In this document: positions 25,190 to 35,496 of the stretch, in pieces
How positions within the stretch are numbered: position 1 is the stretch's first letter
Layout: each line of letters opens with the position of its first letter
Source of the DNA: Deinococcus ruber
Lineage (GTDB): Bacteria > Deinococcota > Deinococci > Deinococcales > Deinococcaceae
Direction: 5' to 3'
Length of the DNA stretch: 47,783 nucleotides
NCBI RefSeq assembly: GCF_014648095.1
Contig: NZ_BMQL01000035.1
Coordinates: forward strand, 1 to 47,783
Program-made: the position numbers and the translations under genes
The notes under the pieces: generated by a model
What the model saw: only the letters and a program-made list of their open reading frames with translations
Databases searched by the model: none
What the model was told of the DNA's origin: nothing

Positions 25190-25369
25190 AGCTTTCCCAG
25201 CATACCCCGCTCCCGCATGAGCGGTGGGACGAACCCCCCATTACCACTGAGCGAGAACGGGCCTGAATCCTGAAAAGCTGACGACCAGACAACAGACGAC
25301 ACGAAGAAGACGGCAGGTGCAGACCAGGGCTTAGAGGCGTGCTGAAGGGCCTTATTCAGGCTCTACAGA

Positions 25370-25413
25370 AAAGGCCGTGGGGGGATACCAGCTCTTCCCT
25401 TCCCACGGCCTTT
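25370..25413 (-). terminator. Terminator of the sdh operon
   Basis: A perfect 12-bp stem, AAAGGCCGTGGG with CCCACGGCCTTT, about 35 nt after the sdhB stop. On the minus strand the stem runs into TTTTCTG. The rest of the 257-bp sdhB-sucA gap (25190-25369) shows no gene. Confidence 0.8.
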
Positions 25414-25446
25414 CAAAGTGTCTGCAACAAGGTGTCTGCGGCGCGG

Positions 25447-26151
25447 TTACTGCGTGTACATCACCGCACGTTTGACTTCCTCGATCAGCTGGGTGATCGG
25501 GATGTCGCGTGGGCAGGCCTCGGTGCAGTTGTAGGCGGTACGGCAACGCCACACGCCTGTGTTCTGGTTCAGAATCTGCATACGGGCGTCGGCGGCGCGG
25601 TCACGGGAATCAAAGATGAAGCGGTGCGCCTGTACGATGGCGGCGGGGCCGAGGTACGACCCGTTGACCCAGTAAATCGGGCAACTGGTGGTGCAGCACG
25701 CACACAGAATGCAGTTGCTGCCGTGATCCATGCGCTCGGCGGCTTCGGGCGACTGGATGCGCTCGGTGGTGGGCGGGGCCTCGTCGTTGACGAAGTACGG
25801 CATCACGGCGCGGTAGGCGTCGAAGAAGGGGTCCATATCGACCAGCAGGTCTTTCTCGACTTTCAGGCCCCGGATCGGCTCGACGGTGATGGTGCCGCCG
25901 TTCTTCACCACGTCTTTGAGCAGCGTCTTGCAGGCCAGCCGGTTGCGCCCATTGATGAGCATGGCGTCGCTACCGCAGATGCCGTGGGCGCACGAACGGC
26001 GAAAGGTCAGCTTGGGATCGACGTACCACTTGACGTGGTTCAGCACGTCCAGCACCCGGTCGCCCGCCTGGGCCTCGACGGGATAGACCTCCCAGTGGGC
26101 CTTACGGTCCTTTTCCGGGTCAAAACGCAGAATTTTGACATTGATCTTCAT
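25447..26151 (-). CDS. sdhB: Succinate dehydrogenase iron-sulfur subunit
   Basis: Carries electrons from the FAD of SdhA to quinone through [2Fe-2S], [4Fe-4S] and [3Fe-4S] clusters. The 234-residue protein has the plant-type ferredoxin cysteines in CAHGICGSDAMLINGRNRLAC, the 4Fe-4S set in CILCACCTTSCP and the last cysteines in CTEACPRDIP. It is the last gene of the sdhCDAB operon and is separated from sdhA by a 123-nt spacer with a GTGATGC-type inverted repeat. Confidence 0.96.
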   Translation of the reverse strand: MKINVKILRFDPEKDRKAHWEVYPVEAQAGDRVLDVLNHVKWYVDPKLTFRRSCAHGICGSDAMLINGRNRLACKTLLKDVVKNGGTITVEPIRGLKVEKDLLVDMDPFFDAYRAVMPYFVNDEAPPTTERIQSPEAAERMDHGSNCILCACCTTSCPIYWVNGSYLGPAAIVQAHRFIFDSRDRAADARMQILNQNTGVWRCRTAYNCTEACPRDIPITQLIEEVKRAVMYTQ

Positions 26152-26166
26152 AGAAACACCTGTGAG

Positions 26167-26266
26167 GGGTGATGCGTGATGCGTGACGTGTTGTCAGCCC
26201 TGCTGTACCTACTTCGAGCGCTGTCACAGAACAGGCCGACAACTCAGCACGCACCGCTTCTCACCC
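26167..26266. repeat. GTGATGC-type inverted-repeat element in the sdhA-sdhB spacer
   Basis: Arms of 29 bp (26167-26195 and 26238-26266) match at 21 of 29 positions as inverted repeats; both begin GGGTGA at the outside and end GTTGTC-like inside. The left arm contains GTGATGC twice and GTGACGT. The outer right end lies 8 nt after the sdhA stop. The heptad is shared with the sucB terminator at 20794-20842. Confidence 0.7.
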
Positions 26267-26274
26267 ATCCCTCT

Positions 26275-28020
<1,746 letters not shown>

Positions 28021-28038
28021 GTGTGTCCTTAAAAGATG

Positions 28039-28141
28039 GCCCGTGGCAGGAAGCTTGTGGCCTGTGGATACAGCTCAGAGAACTTGAAAACTTCAAGATG
28101 GCCTGGCTGTTTCTACAAGCGGCAAGCCACATGCCATATGC
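28039..28141. repeat. GTGTGGC-type inverted-repeat element in the sdhD-sdhA spacer
   Basis: A 103-bp element with arms of 35 bp at 28039-28073 and 28107-28141. The outer right end is 4 nt after the sdhD stop. Inner arm ends are TGTGGATACAG and, as reverse complement, TGTAGAAACAG. Arms match the ccmA-ccmB left arm at 25 and 26 of 35 positions. The core contains the hairpin CTTGAA/TTCAAG and matches the core of the copy at 22209-22311. Confidence 0.8.
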
Positions 28142-28145
28142 CTCA

Positions 28146-28526
28146 TCAATGAATGCTGAACAGGCCGACCGTACCGAGCGCCATGATGACGGCGACCACC
28201 GAATAGAACACGCCCTTGACCCAGAAGCGGTTGGGGCGGCTTCTGATGTAGTCCTCGATGCTGTACCGCGCTCCGTTCATTCCGTGCAGCAGCGCCAGCA
28301 CCAGAATCAGCCAGTCGTAGAACTTCCAGGCGGGATTGGCGAGCTTGCTGACCACCGCGTCGTAGGTCGCGTCGGATTCGCTGACCTGCACGAAGGTCAT
28401 GTAGACGTGGCCCAGCACCAGAAACATCAGAATCAGGCCGCTGATCCGCATGAAAATCCACCAGTTCAGCTCGCTGTTGCTCTGCGCCTGGGCACGGGCG
28501 TCACCTAACGTCTTTGCTTTGATCAC
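28146..28526 (-). CDS. sdhD: Succinate dehydrogenase membrane anchor SdhD
   Basis: A 126-residue membrane anchor with three hydrophobic segments. Likely heme or quinone-site residues are His in LVLGHVYMTF and in LALLHGMNGARYSIEDY. I start it at the GTG at 28526, 4 nt after the sdhC stop, with GGGAG 9 nt upstream, rather than at the frame opening at 28547, which would overlap sdhC. It pairs with SdhC to hold SdhAB at the inner membrane. Confidence 0.85.
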   Translation of the reverse strand: MIKAKTLGDARAQAQSNSELNWWIFMRISGLILMFLVLGHVYMTFVQVSESDATYDAVVSKLANPAWKFYDWLILVLALLHGMNGARYSIEDYIRSRPNRFWVKGVFYSVVAVIMALGTVGLFSIH

Positions 28527-28530
28527 AGCG

Positions 28531-28887
28531 TCACACTCCCGCCACAACGCGCGGCAGCACCATATACGCCACGTACACCATCGTGATGACGCTCAGGACC
28601 AGCACGCCGTACCACATCTGCCGCTGGTAGGCCACGCCGCTGCCGGTAAAGTCCATGATGATGATTCGCAGGCCGTTGAAGGCGTGATACACCACCGCCG
28701 CCGTCACGAAAATCAGGCCGATGCGGAACAGCCAGAAGTCGTACAGGCCGTGAACCGCTTTGTAGGGGTCTTCGCCAAACACGAACAGCGAGATGCTGAT
28801 GACATGCAGCAGCAGGTACGCCAGAATTGCCAGTCCAGACAGGCGGTGGAGCAAAAATGCCCACTGCCCCTCTCTGCCTCGGTACAT
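28531..28887 (-). CDS. sdhC: Succinate dehydrogenase cytochrome b subunit SdhC
   Basis: A 118-residue membrane protein with three transmembrane helices and the SdhC pattern WAFLLHRLSGLAILAYLLLHV, followed by a conserved-looking VVYHAFNGLRIIIMD whose His probably binds heme b. The ATG at 28887 is chosen because AAAGGAGG lies 9 nt upstream; a GTG at 28914 would include that ribosome site in the coding sequence. It is the first gene of sdhCDAB. Confidence 0.9.
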   Translation of the reverse strand: MYRGREGQWAFLLHRLSGLAILAYLLLHVISISLFVFGEDPYKAVHGLYDFWLFRIGLIFVTAAVVYHAFNGLRIIIMDFTGSGVAYQRQMWYGVLVLSVITMVYVAYMVLPRVVAGV

Positions 28888-29170
28888 ATCGTCTAGCCTC
28901 CTTTGCAGCGGCACTCAGCGGCGCTGCAACGTCAAGCGGCACTGTGAAGTGCCAGATCAGGAATAAAGGTGGAACTGAACAGCGCCCCAGAAACTCAGCG
29001 CCGGGGAGCGCCACGAGATACTTGACTCGCAACAGAATAACACCGCATTCCAGCCTTGCCGTAAGGTTCATTGCTGTCGAAGCGGCCCACTGTTACCACC
29101 ACAGTTCTGAATCGCTGGCCCTGCGCCCCGGTTTCCAGTTGAGCCAGCCGCACCCAGCAGGGCAGCAGGC
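28888..29170 (-). promoter_or_regulatory. Upstream region of the sdh operon
   Basis: About 280 bp without a recognisable gene between sdhC and the kinase gene. Near sdhC it holds a Shine-Dalgarno sequence (28904-28897), a hairpin GCAGCG/CGCTGC (28905-28927) that abuts it, and a second hairpin GGCACT/AGTGCC (28938-28953). No promoter with good -35 and -10 boxes could be assigned. The hairpins could affect translation of sdhC. Confidence 0.35.
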
Positions 29171-29214
29171 AACACACGCGGGAGGCCAGCCGATGCCGGT
29201 CTCCCGCGTGTGTT
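29171..29214. terminator. Strong hairpin downstream of the kinase gene
   Basis: A perfect 14-bp stem, AACACACGCGGGAG with CTCCCGCGTGTGTT, 16-nt loop, 54 nt after the kinase stop. It has no clear T-run on either side. Confidence 0.6.
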
Positions 29215-29268
29215 GAAGGTGCTCAGGCTGCCTCTTCCCCCAGTCGGGGTGAGTGAGGAACTGTGGCC

Positions 29269-31380
29269 CTAGCTCCGCACCATGCCTTCTGGCGCACGCT
29301 TCTGACCCGAGACCAGGGTGGCATGGACAGCGGCCCCCGGCACCGGACGCTGAAGCAGGGCCAGCGCCTGTACCGGCGCGTACATATCTGGCTGCTTGAG
29401 CAGGTCGCCCACCGAATTGTAGATTCGCAGCTGCTGACCGCCGCGCCGCACGCCATAAATCTGACCCTCGGGCGTGACCTGAAGCAGCCACGGCACGTCG
29501 CTCGGTTCGCCCACCAGCGTTTCGAGGGCAAAGGTCATGCCGGGAGTGCCATTGGGTTCGATCTTTCGCAGCTTGTTGGCGCTGCCGTCCACGATGTACA
29601 CCCCGCCGTGACGGTCGACCGCCAGCCCTTCGAGCAGCCGCAGGGCGTCACTCGTCTTGTCCATGCGGAAGGCGTAGCGCGACACGTACTCGCCCGCCGG
29701 GGTAAAGCGCTGCACCTCGCGGTTGCCGCTGTCCAGCACGTACAGATCGGTGCCGGGAGCCATCGCCAGGGTGCGCGGCTGCTCGAAGCGGCCCTGACCG
29801 GGGCCACGCCCGCCAAAGCGCCGCAGAAACTGGCCGGAGGAGCTGAAGACCACCACATGAAATGCCTCGGCGTCGAGCACGTACACCTGATCGCCCTGCA
29901 CCGCGATGCTGACCGGCTGAAGCAGTTCGTCTTCGCCCAGCCCGTAGGCCCCGAACGCCGCCACTTCCGTTCCGTCGGGCGCGAACTTGCGGATGAGTGC
30001 GCCGCTTTTACCCTGACGATATTCCAGCATGCTGAGGTACAGATTGCCCTGCTCGTCGCCGCACAGCGCGTTGGGCGCAGATGGCAGCGCGTCCGGACCC
30101 TGAAGATCGCGCAGCGACACGCGCAGTTTGGCCTGAAGGTCGAGCAGCCGCAGCGTGCCGCGCTTTTCCTGAACGCTCATGGCGAGTGCCAGCGGATCGG
30201 AGAACTGCTCGTCGTCGAGCACTCCGGCGTCGATTCGGGCAATCACCTCATCGAGCGTCGGACGCAGCGCCGGGTCTTTCTCGATCATGTTCAGGATCAG
30301 GTCGTTGAGCTTGCCGGGCACCTCCAGCCGAATCTGGCGCGGCGGCTTGGGCGACTCGAACACCTGCTGATGCACCACTGCCTCGTAACTGCCCTTGAAG
30401 GCTGTCTGCCCCGACACCATCTCGTAGGCCAGCAGCCCCAGCGAATACACGTCGCTGCGGGCATCGACACGGTTTCCCTTGGCCTGTTCGGGGGCCATAT
30501 AGATGGGCGTGCCGACTCTGGCCCCGGTCATGGTCAGGCGCGTCAGCACCTTACCCACCGCGATGCCGAAGTCCATCAGCTTGACGCCGCCCTCACGCAG
30601 TCGCCCGTCCTGGAAGGCTCCGCGCAGCACCATCACGTTGGCGGGCTTGATATCGCGGTGAATCACGTTCTGGGCGTGAATATGCCGCAGCGCGTCGCTG
30701 AGCGTGCGGATGATCTGGATGGTTTCGGGGAAAGCCAGTGGCCTCTTTTCCAGCAGTTCTTCCAGACTCTCGCCGTCCAGAAATTCCATGGCGATGTAGT
30801 GTTCGGCTCCCTGCGCCTTGTAGTCGTAGACCCGCACGATGCTGGCGTGCGAGAAGCGCTTGAGCACCTCGGCCTCGCGGTAGAAGCGTTTGACGAATTT
30901 GGCGTCGGCCAGATACTTTTCCTGCGGCACCTTGAGGGCCACCGTACGGTTGTCGCTCTTGCGCCGGGCGCGGTACACGCTGCCCATGCCGCCCACCCCG
31001 ATGCGGTCGAGCACCTCGTAATCGGAAAACACCAGGTCGCTGAACGTCTGGCTCGCGGTCGGGTTGCGCGGGGCCACCGTGACCTTGGCCGTTCGCAGAA
31101 TTCGCAGCGGCTGACGGCGCACCGGCAGCGCACCCGGCACCGGAGCGGAATTCGGTACGAACCGCAGCCAGAAACTGCCGACCAGCAGACCGGCCACCAC
31201 CAGAACGCCCCACGCACGGTCGATATTGCCCAGAAACACCAGGGCAACGCCCAGCAGCAGCGCCAACACAGCCAGCGTGATCGCCAGCAGGCGCTCGGTA
31301 GCCCGCAGCGTCAGCAGCAGCGCCACCACGAACAGCGCGACAAGCAGCGCGACGTTCAAGCGGGCGACTCCTGCGGACAT
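29269..31380 (-). CDS. Membrane Ser/Thr protein kinase with C-terminal beta-propeller
   Basis: A 703-residue protein. Residues ~8-75 form up to three hydrophobic segments. The kinase domain spans ~118-380: glycine loop IGVGGMGSVYRA, catalytic Lys in TVALKVPQ, HRDIKPANVM, DFGIAVG, MAPEQAKG and DVYSLGLLAYEM, all present, so it should be active. Residues ~425-690 hold NHL/PQQ-like repeats (for example GLGEDELLQPVSIAVQGDQVYVLDAEAF and GPGQGRFEQPRTLAMAPGTDLYVLDSGNREVQRF). The layout recalls the PQQ-responsive kinase RqkA of D. radiodurans, but orthology cannot be judged here. Unusually, the hydrophobic part is at the N-terminus, so kinase and propeller may lie on the same side of the membrane. The start has no Shine-Dalgarno sequence; TATAGC lies 14 nt upstream. 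Confidence 0.87.
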   Translation of the reverse strand: MSAGVARLNVALLVALFVVALLLTLRATERLLAITLAVLALLLGVALVFLGNIDRAWGVLVVAGLLVGSFWLRFVPNSAPVPGALPVRRQPLRILRTAKVTVAPRNPTASQTFSDLVFSDYEVLDRIGVGGMGSVYRARRKSDNRTVALKVPQEKYLADAKFVKRFYREAEVLKRFSHASIVRVYDYKAQGAEHYIAMEFLDGESLEELLEKRPLAFPETIQIIRTLSDALRHIHAQNVIHRDIKPANVMVLRGAFQDGRLREGGVKLMDFGIAVGKVLTRLTMTGARVGTPIYMAPEQAKGNRVDARSDVYSLGLLAYEMVSGQTAFKGSYEAVVHQQVFESPKPPRQIRLEVPGKLNDLILNMIEKDPALRPTLDEVIARIDAGVLDDEQFSDPLALAMSVQEKRGTLRLLDLQAKLRVSLRDLQGPDALPSAPNALCGDEQGNLYLSMLEYRQGKSGALIRKFAPDGTEVAAFGAYGLGEDELLQPVSIAVQGDQVYVLDAEAFHVVVFSSSGQFLRRFGGRGPGQGRFEQPRTLAMAPGTDLYVLDSGNREVQRFTPAGEYVSRYAFRMDKTSDALRLLEGLAVDRHGGVYIVDGSANKLRKIEPNGTPGMTFALETLVGEPSDVPWLLQVTPEGQIYGVRRGGQQLRIYNSVGDLLKQPDMYAPVQALALLQRPVPGAAVHATLVSGQKRAPEGMVRS

Positions 31381-31675
31381 GCCAGCCGGCAGCGGCTATA
31401 GCAGTGGGGAGAAAGGTGAAAACGCATCATGACCCTTCCTTTATACCCTGCGCGTCTCACCAGACCATGACAGAGGAACACGCTGAACAGCAGGTCGTCT
31501 TTCAGAGGGGGCATGCTCGCTGACCGGGAGCCTGAACTTTCAATCGCACGCCCTTCATTACTGGCCGCAGCACGTTCCCGCGCCGGATAGACGTACACAA
31601 CGACACGACTTGCAGCCCTTTCAGGGGGGGTAACTGAGCCTGCGTGTTCGCGCACCCCCCGCTATACTTCTGGAT
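31381..31675. promoter_or_regulatory. Divergent intergenic region, kinase / 630-residue gene
   Basis: A 295-bp region without a convincing gene. TATACT (31663-31668) serves the plus-strand gene. On the minus strand TATAAA (31445-31440) and TATAGC are possible -10 boxes for the kinase. A short minus-strand frame starting at ATG-ATG near 31430 and ending at 31356 has no family likeness. Confidence 0.35.
31663..31675 (+). promoter_or_regulatory. Leaderless-type -10 box for the 630-residue gene
   Basis: TATACT (31663-31668), then 7 nt, then GTG 31676. An ATG directly followed by TGA (31674-31679) overlaps the start. Confidence 0.55.
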
Positions 31676-33568
31676 GTGAGCGTGTACTCCGACGACAGAC
31701 AGCCTTCCTGGTCCGAGTACTGGACAGAGCTGGTCGAATTGTACGAGTACAAGGTGCGCGATCTACTCGACGGCAAATCTCCCAGAGGCGGCAAAAGGTC
31801 GCTGGGCAACCTGCGCGACCTGCTGATGACTGCGCCGCTCGACGGTCAGCTGATGCGCCGCTTCCGGCAGACCGACCGGCTGTGGAAAGCCCACCTGCAC
31901 ACCCTGGTTCAGGCACGTCTCCAGCCCAGCCCCGAACAGTGGGTCATCGAAAAGCCGCCCAGCAACACCGAACAGGACACCCTCGAAGGGCTGCGCTTCG
32001 TGGTGTGGCGCGAGCGGGTGCGCGAACTGGCCCGCACCCAGGCACAGCTGTGGATGCGGGAAGGCGAACTGATAACCCTGAGATGCGCCTACGCACTGGA
32101 CGTGAATCTGGAACGCGGCGACGCCAGTATGGAAGTGCCGCGCCAGCACGACGCCCTGGTGTCGCTCGGAACCGCCAGCGTCAGCAGCGAACTGATGACG
32201 CACCTGACCGACCAGCTCTGCGCGGCGTTTATCGAGCCGCCCGCCCACCACCCCGGAGCGCGGCAGCAGGCCCTGATCCGGCTGCGCGGGGCGCTCACGG
32301 CGCTGGCGATCAATCCGTTTCCGCGCCACAAAGATCAGGACGTGACCACGGCGCGGGTGCAGGCTGCCGAACGCGAGCCACTCGGCCCGGAACTCAAACG
32401 GACGCTGATCGAGGGGCTTCAGATCGAAACCGGGGGGCCACGTCCGGCAGCCGAACGTCTGGCGATTCGGGGCGGTGTCGAGCAACTCAGCGCGTTTCTG
32501 GAAAGCCTGATACCCGTGTCGGAGGGGGGCGAGGGGCCGGAGTTGCCGCCCATTCCGCAGGTGCTGTTCGCTGCCCAGCCCAGATCGGCCATGACTGACC
32601 CCGACGACGGCAGCAGCAGCCTGACCATTCGGCTGAGCGGCGGCACCCAGACCCACTGGCGCGGCGTGCCGCTGAACTGGCGGCGCTCACGCGAGAGCTG
32701 GCTGGTCACGATCGGGGCGCTGGATTACCGCTTCTATGCACGCGGCCAGGGCACCGCACCCGACCCGGAAACCCATTTCGTCCCGGTTGTCCTGGGTGAG
32801 CAGAACGGGTATGCACTGCTGCACGGCGATTACCTGTATCTGGAAGCGCAGCAGAACGACCGGGGGCTGCTGGAACTGCTGGCACTGTCACGGGCCGTCG
32901 CGCTGCTGCTCGATCCCAGCGGCGCATACCTGAATCTGCGGCTGGCCCGCGCCGCCGCACAGCGCTTCCGCGATGGCCGTATCGATCCGCAGGGCGTCAA
33001 CGTTGTGAGCGCCGAGCGTTACAGCGCGGCCTCGCCCGACGCGCTGCTGTCGTTTGCCCGCAAGGGAGCCGAGGGCCTGCTGACCCGCCTGCGTCAGCGG
33101 CCTCCGCAGGAAAGCGAATATGTGTTTCGGGCGGCTGCCGAGGCCGTCGATGCGCCGGACGGCCACGAGCTTCATCTGCTCAAAGCGCTGCGGCGCGTGC
33201 ATGAGCCGCACAAATTCCTCGACTCGGCGCAGGAACTGCCCAGCGAACACGACGGGCGTGAAGCTGCGTCGCCACCGCTGCCCGGCCTGATGGTCGTCAC
33301 CGATCTTCAGCACTCGGCGCGAATCGGGCGTACGAGCGATCTGGTCATGCTCGACTTTTCCGGCGAACCGATTACCGTTGAGGTGGCGGGCCGCGCCCTG
33401 ACGCTGCGGCTCGATTACAAAGGCGATCTGGCGGTCATCCTGCCGGGTGCGCCCGTCACGCTGCTGCGTGAGCTTCTGGTCATCGACGTGGCAGCGGGCG
33501 GTCTGCTGCTGGTGCGTCAGGGCAGCCGCATCGTGGTCAGTTACGAACCGCACGTCGGCATGGAATAG
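31676..33568 (+). CDS. Hypothetical 630-residue protein
   Basis: I do not recognise this protein. It is soluble, with no signal peptide or membrane segments. The N-terminal third (about 1-220) is helical and charged (SWSEYWTELVELYEYKVRDLL, RFVVWRERVRELARTQAQLW). The middle (about 310-400) is beta-rich with SSLTIRLSGGTQTHWRGVPLNWRRSRESWLV and a YALLHGDYLYLEAQQ strand pair. The C-terminal ~100 residues look like small barrel folds (ITVEVAGRALTLRLDYKGDLAVILPGAPVTLL). The GTG start has TATACT 7 nt upstream. Its GTG overlaps an ATG-TGA pair. It is divergent from the kinase-propeller gene, so it could be a partner or substrate, but only position suggests this. Confidence 0.8.
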   Translation: MSVYSDDRQPSWSEYWTELVELYEYKVRDLLDGKSPRGGKRSLGNLRDLLMTAPLDGQLMRRFRQTDRLWKAHLHTLVQARLQPSPEQWVIEKPPSNTEQDTLEGLRFVVWRERVRELARTQAQLWMREGELITLRCAYALDVNLERGDASMEVPRQHDALVSLGTASVSSELMTHLTDQLCAAFIEPPAHHPGARQQALIRLRGALTALAINPFPRHKDQDVTTARVQAAEREPLGPELKRTLIEGLQIETGGPRPAAERLAIRGGVEQLSAFLESLIPVSEGGEGPELPPIPQVLFAAQPRSAMTDPDDGSSSLTIRLSGGTQTHWRGVPLNWRRSRESWLVTIGALDYRFYARGQGTAPDPETHFVPVVLGEQNGYALLHGDYLYLEAQQNDRGLLELLALSRAVALLLDPSGAYLNLRLARAAAQRFRDGRIDPQGVNVVSAERYSAASPDALLSFARKGAEGLLTRLRQRPPQESEYVFRAAAEAVDAPDGHELHLLKALRRVHEPHKFLDSAQELPSEHDGREAASPPLPGLMVVTDLQHSARIGRTSDLVMLDFSGEPITVEVAGRALTLRLDYKGDLAVILPGAPVTLLRELLVIDVAAGGLLLVRQGSRIVVSYEPHVGME

Positions 33569-33583
33569 GTAAGCAGAACAGAA

Positions 33584-33625
33584 AATCAGCGTCAGGAGCG
33601 CTGTTTTCACGCCCTGACGCTGATT
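33584..33625. terminator. Bidirectional hairpin between convergent genes
   Basis: A perfect 13-bp stem, AATCAGCGTCAGG with CCTGACGCTGATT. On the minus strand it is followed by TTTCTGTT, so it best serves the Pro/Ala-rich gene, but it also follows the plus-strand gene by 15 nt. Confidence 0.75.
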
Positions 33626-33639
33626 CCGGCAACCCGTGT

Positions 33640-34221
33640 TCAGTCGATCTGAATGTCGAAGACCGGTGGGGCCTTGGAAGCAGTGTCGTCCTTGCTGCTC
33701 TTGCCACCTTTATAAAGCCGCCGGACGTCGCCTGTTTCCCGGCGCTCGGCAGACACAGCGGCAGGCTCGGCCTCGTCTGGCAACGCAGCAGCAACGGGCT
33801 GCGGCTGCTCGGCGGGTTCAGCGACCTGCGGCACGGGCTGTTCCGTGGGCACAGGGGCCGGGGGCTGGGTATGCAGCGCGATAGGACGCGCAGGCTCGGC
33901 CCGCACCTTCATCGGAACGCCAGTTTTGGCCCGCACCTCTGTGGTCTGTAGGGGTGTGGGAGCAGCTGGCATGGGCGGCTGAACAGACGGAGGAGTAGCG
34001 GCAGCAGTCGCCGCAGTAACAGCCGGGCTGGCGGCATCGGCGGCCCGCCGGGCAGCGAGCAGCAGCGCATCGACCTCGGCGGCCTTGAGGATGCCTTTGT
34101 GCTGGAGGGTACTGAGAACTGCCAGCACCAGTTTGCGGGTGAACTGGGCTTCCCGCAGTTCGGCGGCACGCTGCTCCTCGGCAGCCAGGGAAGTGGAAGG
34201 GGTTGGAGCATCCGGCGTCAT
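33640..34221 (-). CDS. Hypothetical Pro/Ala-rich protein
   Basis: A 193-residue protein with no recognised family. Residues ~15-60 form a helical segment (AAELREAQFTRKLVLAVLSTLQHKGILKAAEVDALLLAARRA) that may be a small folded domain. Residues ~65-165 are low-complexity Ala, Pro, Thr and Val. The C-terminus is basic then acidic (RRLYKGGKSSKDD... FDIQID). There is no signal peptide. TAGCCT lies 6 nt upstream of the ATG. An adaptor or tethering role is conceivable but not shown. Confidence 0.72.
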   Translation of the reverse strand: MTPDAPTPSTSLAAEEQRAAELREAQFTRKLVLAVLSTLQHKGILKAAEVDALLLAARRAADAASPAVTAATAAATPPSVQPPMPAAPTPLQTTEVRAKTGVPMKVRAEPARPIALHTQPPAPVPTEQPVPQVAEPAEQPQPVAAALPDEAEPAAVSAERRETGDVRRLYKGGKSSKDDTASKAPPVFDIQID

Positions 34222-34233
34222 GCCGTCAGGCTA
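34222..34233 (-). promoter_or_regulatory. Leaderless-type -10 box for the Pro/Ala-rich gene
   Basis: Minus strand TAGCCT (34233-34228), 6 nt before the ATG at 34221. Confidence 0.5.
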
Positions 34234-34301
34234 GCGCAGCTTGATGAGCTTCGGCCCGCCGACGTTTCTGGCAGGGCGCACGCATTTTCCGGCAGGGCGG
34301 C

Positions 34302-34315
34302 TATACTGACACGTT
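34302..34315 (+). promoter_or_regulatory. -10 box for the THUMP methyltransferase
   Basis: TATACT (34302-34307), 8 nt before ATG 34316, implying a leader of about 0-2 nt. Confidence 0.5.
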
Positions 34316-35410
34316 ATGCCTCGCCCAGTACGGTCCTCTTCCCGCTCGAAAAACCAGAAGCCCCGCCCCAAACCGCTGCGTTACCAGAGTTTCGAACTGG
34401 AGGCCCTCAGCGGCCTGGAGGACGTGGCCGAGGCCGAACTGCGCGAGGTACCCACCGTGCGGGGTGGCGGGCGGCTGCCCAGTGGCGGCGTGCGCTTTCA
34501 GTTTGCCGACGCGGGCGGCACCTGGGAACGGCTGTCGCGGCTGCGCGGCGCGGTGGCGGTCTACCGCGTCGAGCACTGGGACATTCCCCGGCCCCGCGCC
34601 TTCCTGGGCCATCAGGTGCTGGGCGAGCTGATGGATTTTCTGGGCAGCGTGGCGCGGGCGGCAGGCCACCAGAGCTTTCGCCTGAGCGCCGCCGGACGTG
34701 ACAGCGAGACATTTACCCGACTGATCGAGGAAATTCAGGAACAGCTCGGCCTGACCTACCAGCAGGACGACGGAGAGATGCTGATCCGCTTTCGGCCCTA
34801 CGAGCAGCGGGCCAGCGAAACCGAAGAGGGCTGGGAGGTGCTGGCACGCATCACGCCGCGCCCGCTGTCGGCCCGTGCGTGGCGGGCGTGCAACATGTCG
34901 GGCGGCCTGAACGCCACGATTGCCTACGCCATGCATCGCCTGAGTGGACAGCGCGAACGCGACCGCATCTTCAATCCAATGTGCGGCAGCGGCACCCTAT
35001 TGATCGAGCGCTCGTTGATGGGGCCAGTCGATGCGATGGTGGGCGTGGACGTGAGTGAAGCCGCCCTCAGCTGCGCCCGGCAGAACATCACCGCCGCCAA
35101 ACGCAACATTGAGGTGGCGCAGGTTGACGCGCTGCACACCGGCCTGCCCGACCGCAGCTTCGATCTGGTGGTGGCCGATCTGCCGTGGGGCGACGCGGTG
35201 GGCACCCACGGCAGCAACGCGGCGCTGTACCCGGCCTTCTTGCAGGAAATGGACCGCCTGACCGCCCGCGCCGGGCGACTGTGCCTGCTGACGCACGAGA
35301 TCAAGCTGTTCGAGCGCGTGCTGGCCGAACAGAGCCGCTGGCAGGCGAGGGAACTGTTTCAGGTGTACAGCGGCGGGCACCACCCGAAGTGCTACCTGTT
35401 GAGCAAATAG
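34316..35410 (+). CDS. THUMP-domain RNA N2-guanine methyltransferase (TrmN/Trm14/RlmL group)
   Basis: A 364-residue SAM-dependent enzyme. Residues 1-25 are basic. Residues ~25-170 include a ferredoxin-like part and a THUMP RNA-binding domain (FELEALSGLEDVAEAELREV; HQSFRLSAAGRD). The Rossmann methyltransferase part starts near 190 with RPLSARAWRACNMSGGLNATIAYAM, RIFNPMCGSGTLLIERSLMG (SAM loop), VGVDVSEAALSCARQN and the catalytic motif DLPWGD. Thermus TrmN, which modifies tRNA G6, has this layout; 23S rRNA is the other possible target. Confidence 0.85.
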   Translation: MPRPVRSSSRSKNQKPRPKPLRYQSFELEALSGLEDVAEAELREVPTVRGGGRLPSGGVRFQFADAGGTWERLSRLRGAVAVYRVEHWDIPRPRAFLGHQVLGELMDFLGSVARAAGHQSFRLSAAGRDSETFTRLIEEIQEQLGLTYQQDDGEMLIRFRPYEQRASETEEGWEVLARITPRPLSARAWRACNMSGGLNATIAYAMHRLSGQRERDRIFNPMCGSGTLLIERSLMGPVDAMVGVDVSEAALSCARQNITAAKRNIEVAQVDALHTGLPDRSFDLVVADLPWGDAVGTHGSNAALYPAFLQEMDRLTARAGRLCLLTHEIKLFERVLAEQSRWQARELFQVYSGGHHPKCYLLSK

Positions 35411-35496
35411 GCCAATAGGAAGGAGAGGTCGGGAAGAGCGGCGCTGATTGCTGGGCATTGCCCGGAAGTGAGAGCGGCGTCTCCAATCCTGACGCC

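Noticed and set aside
29263..31401. A 712-residue open frame antisense to the kinase gene
   Set aside because: It covers the kinase almost exactly and has no family motifs, signal or start site of its own.
34261..34300. Direct repeat of TTTC(T/C)GGCAGGGCG before the methyltransferase gene
   Set aside because: Two copies 22-23 nt apart could be a binding site, but with two copies only and no known regulator it is too weak to call.
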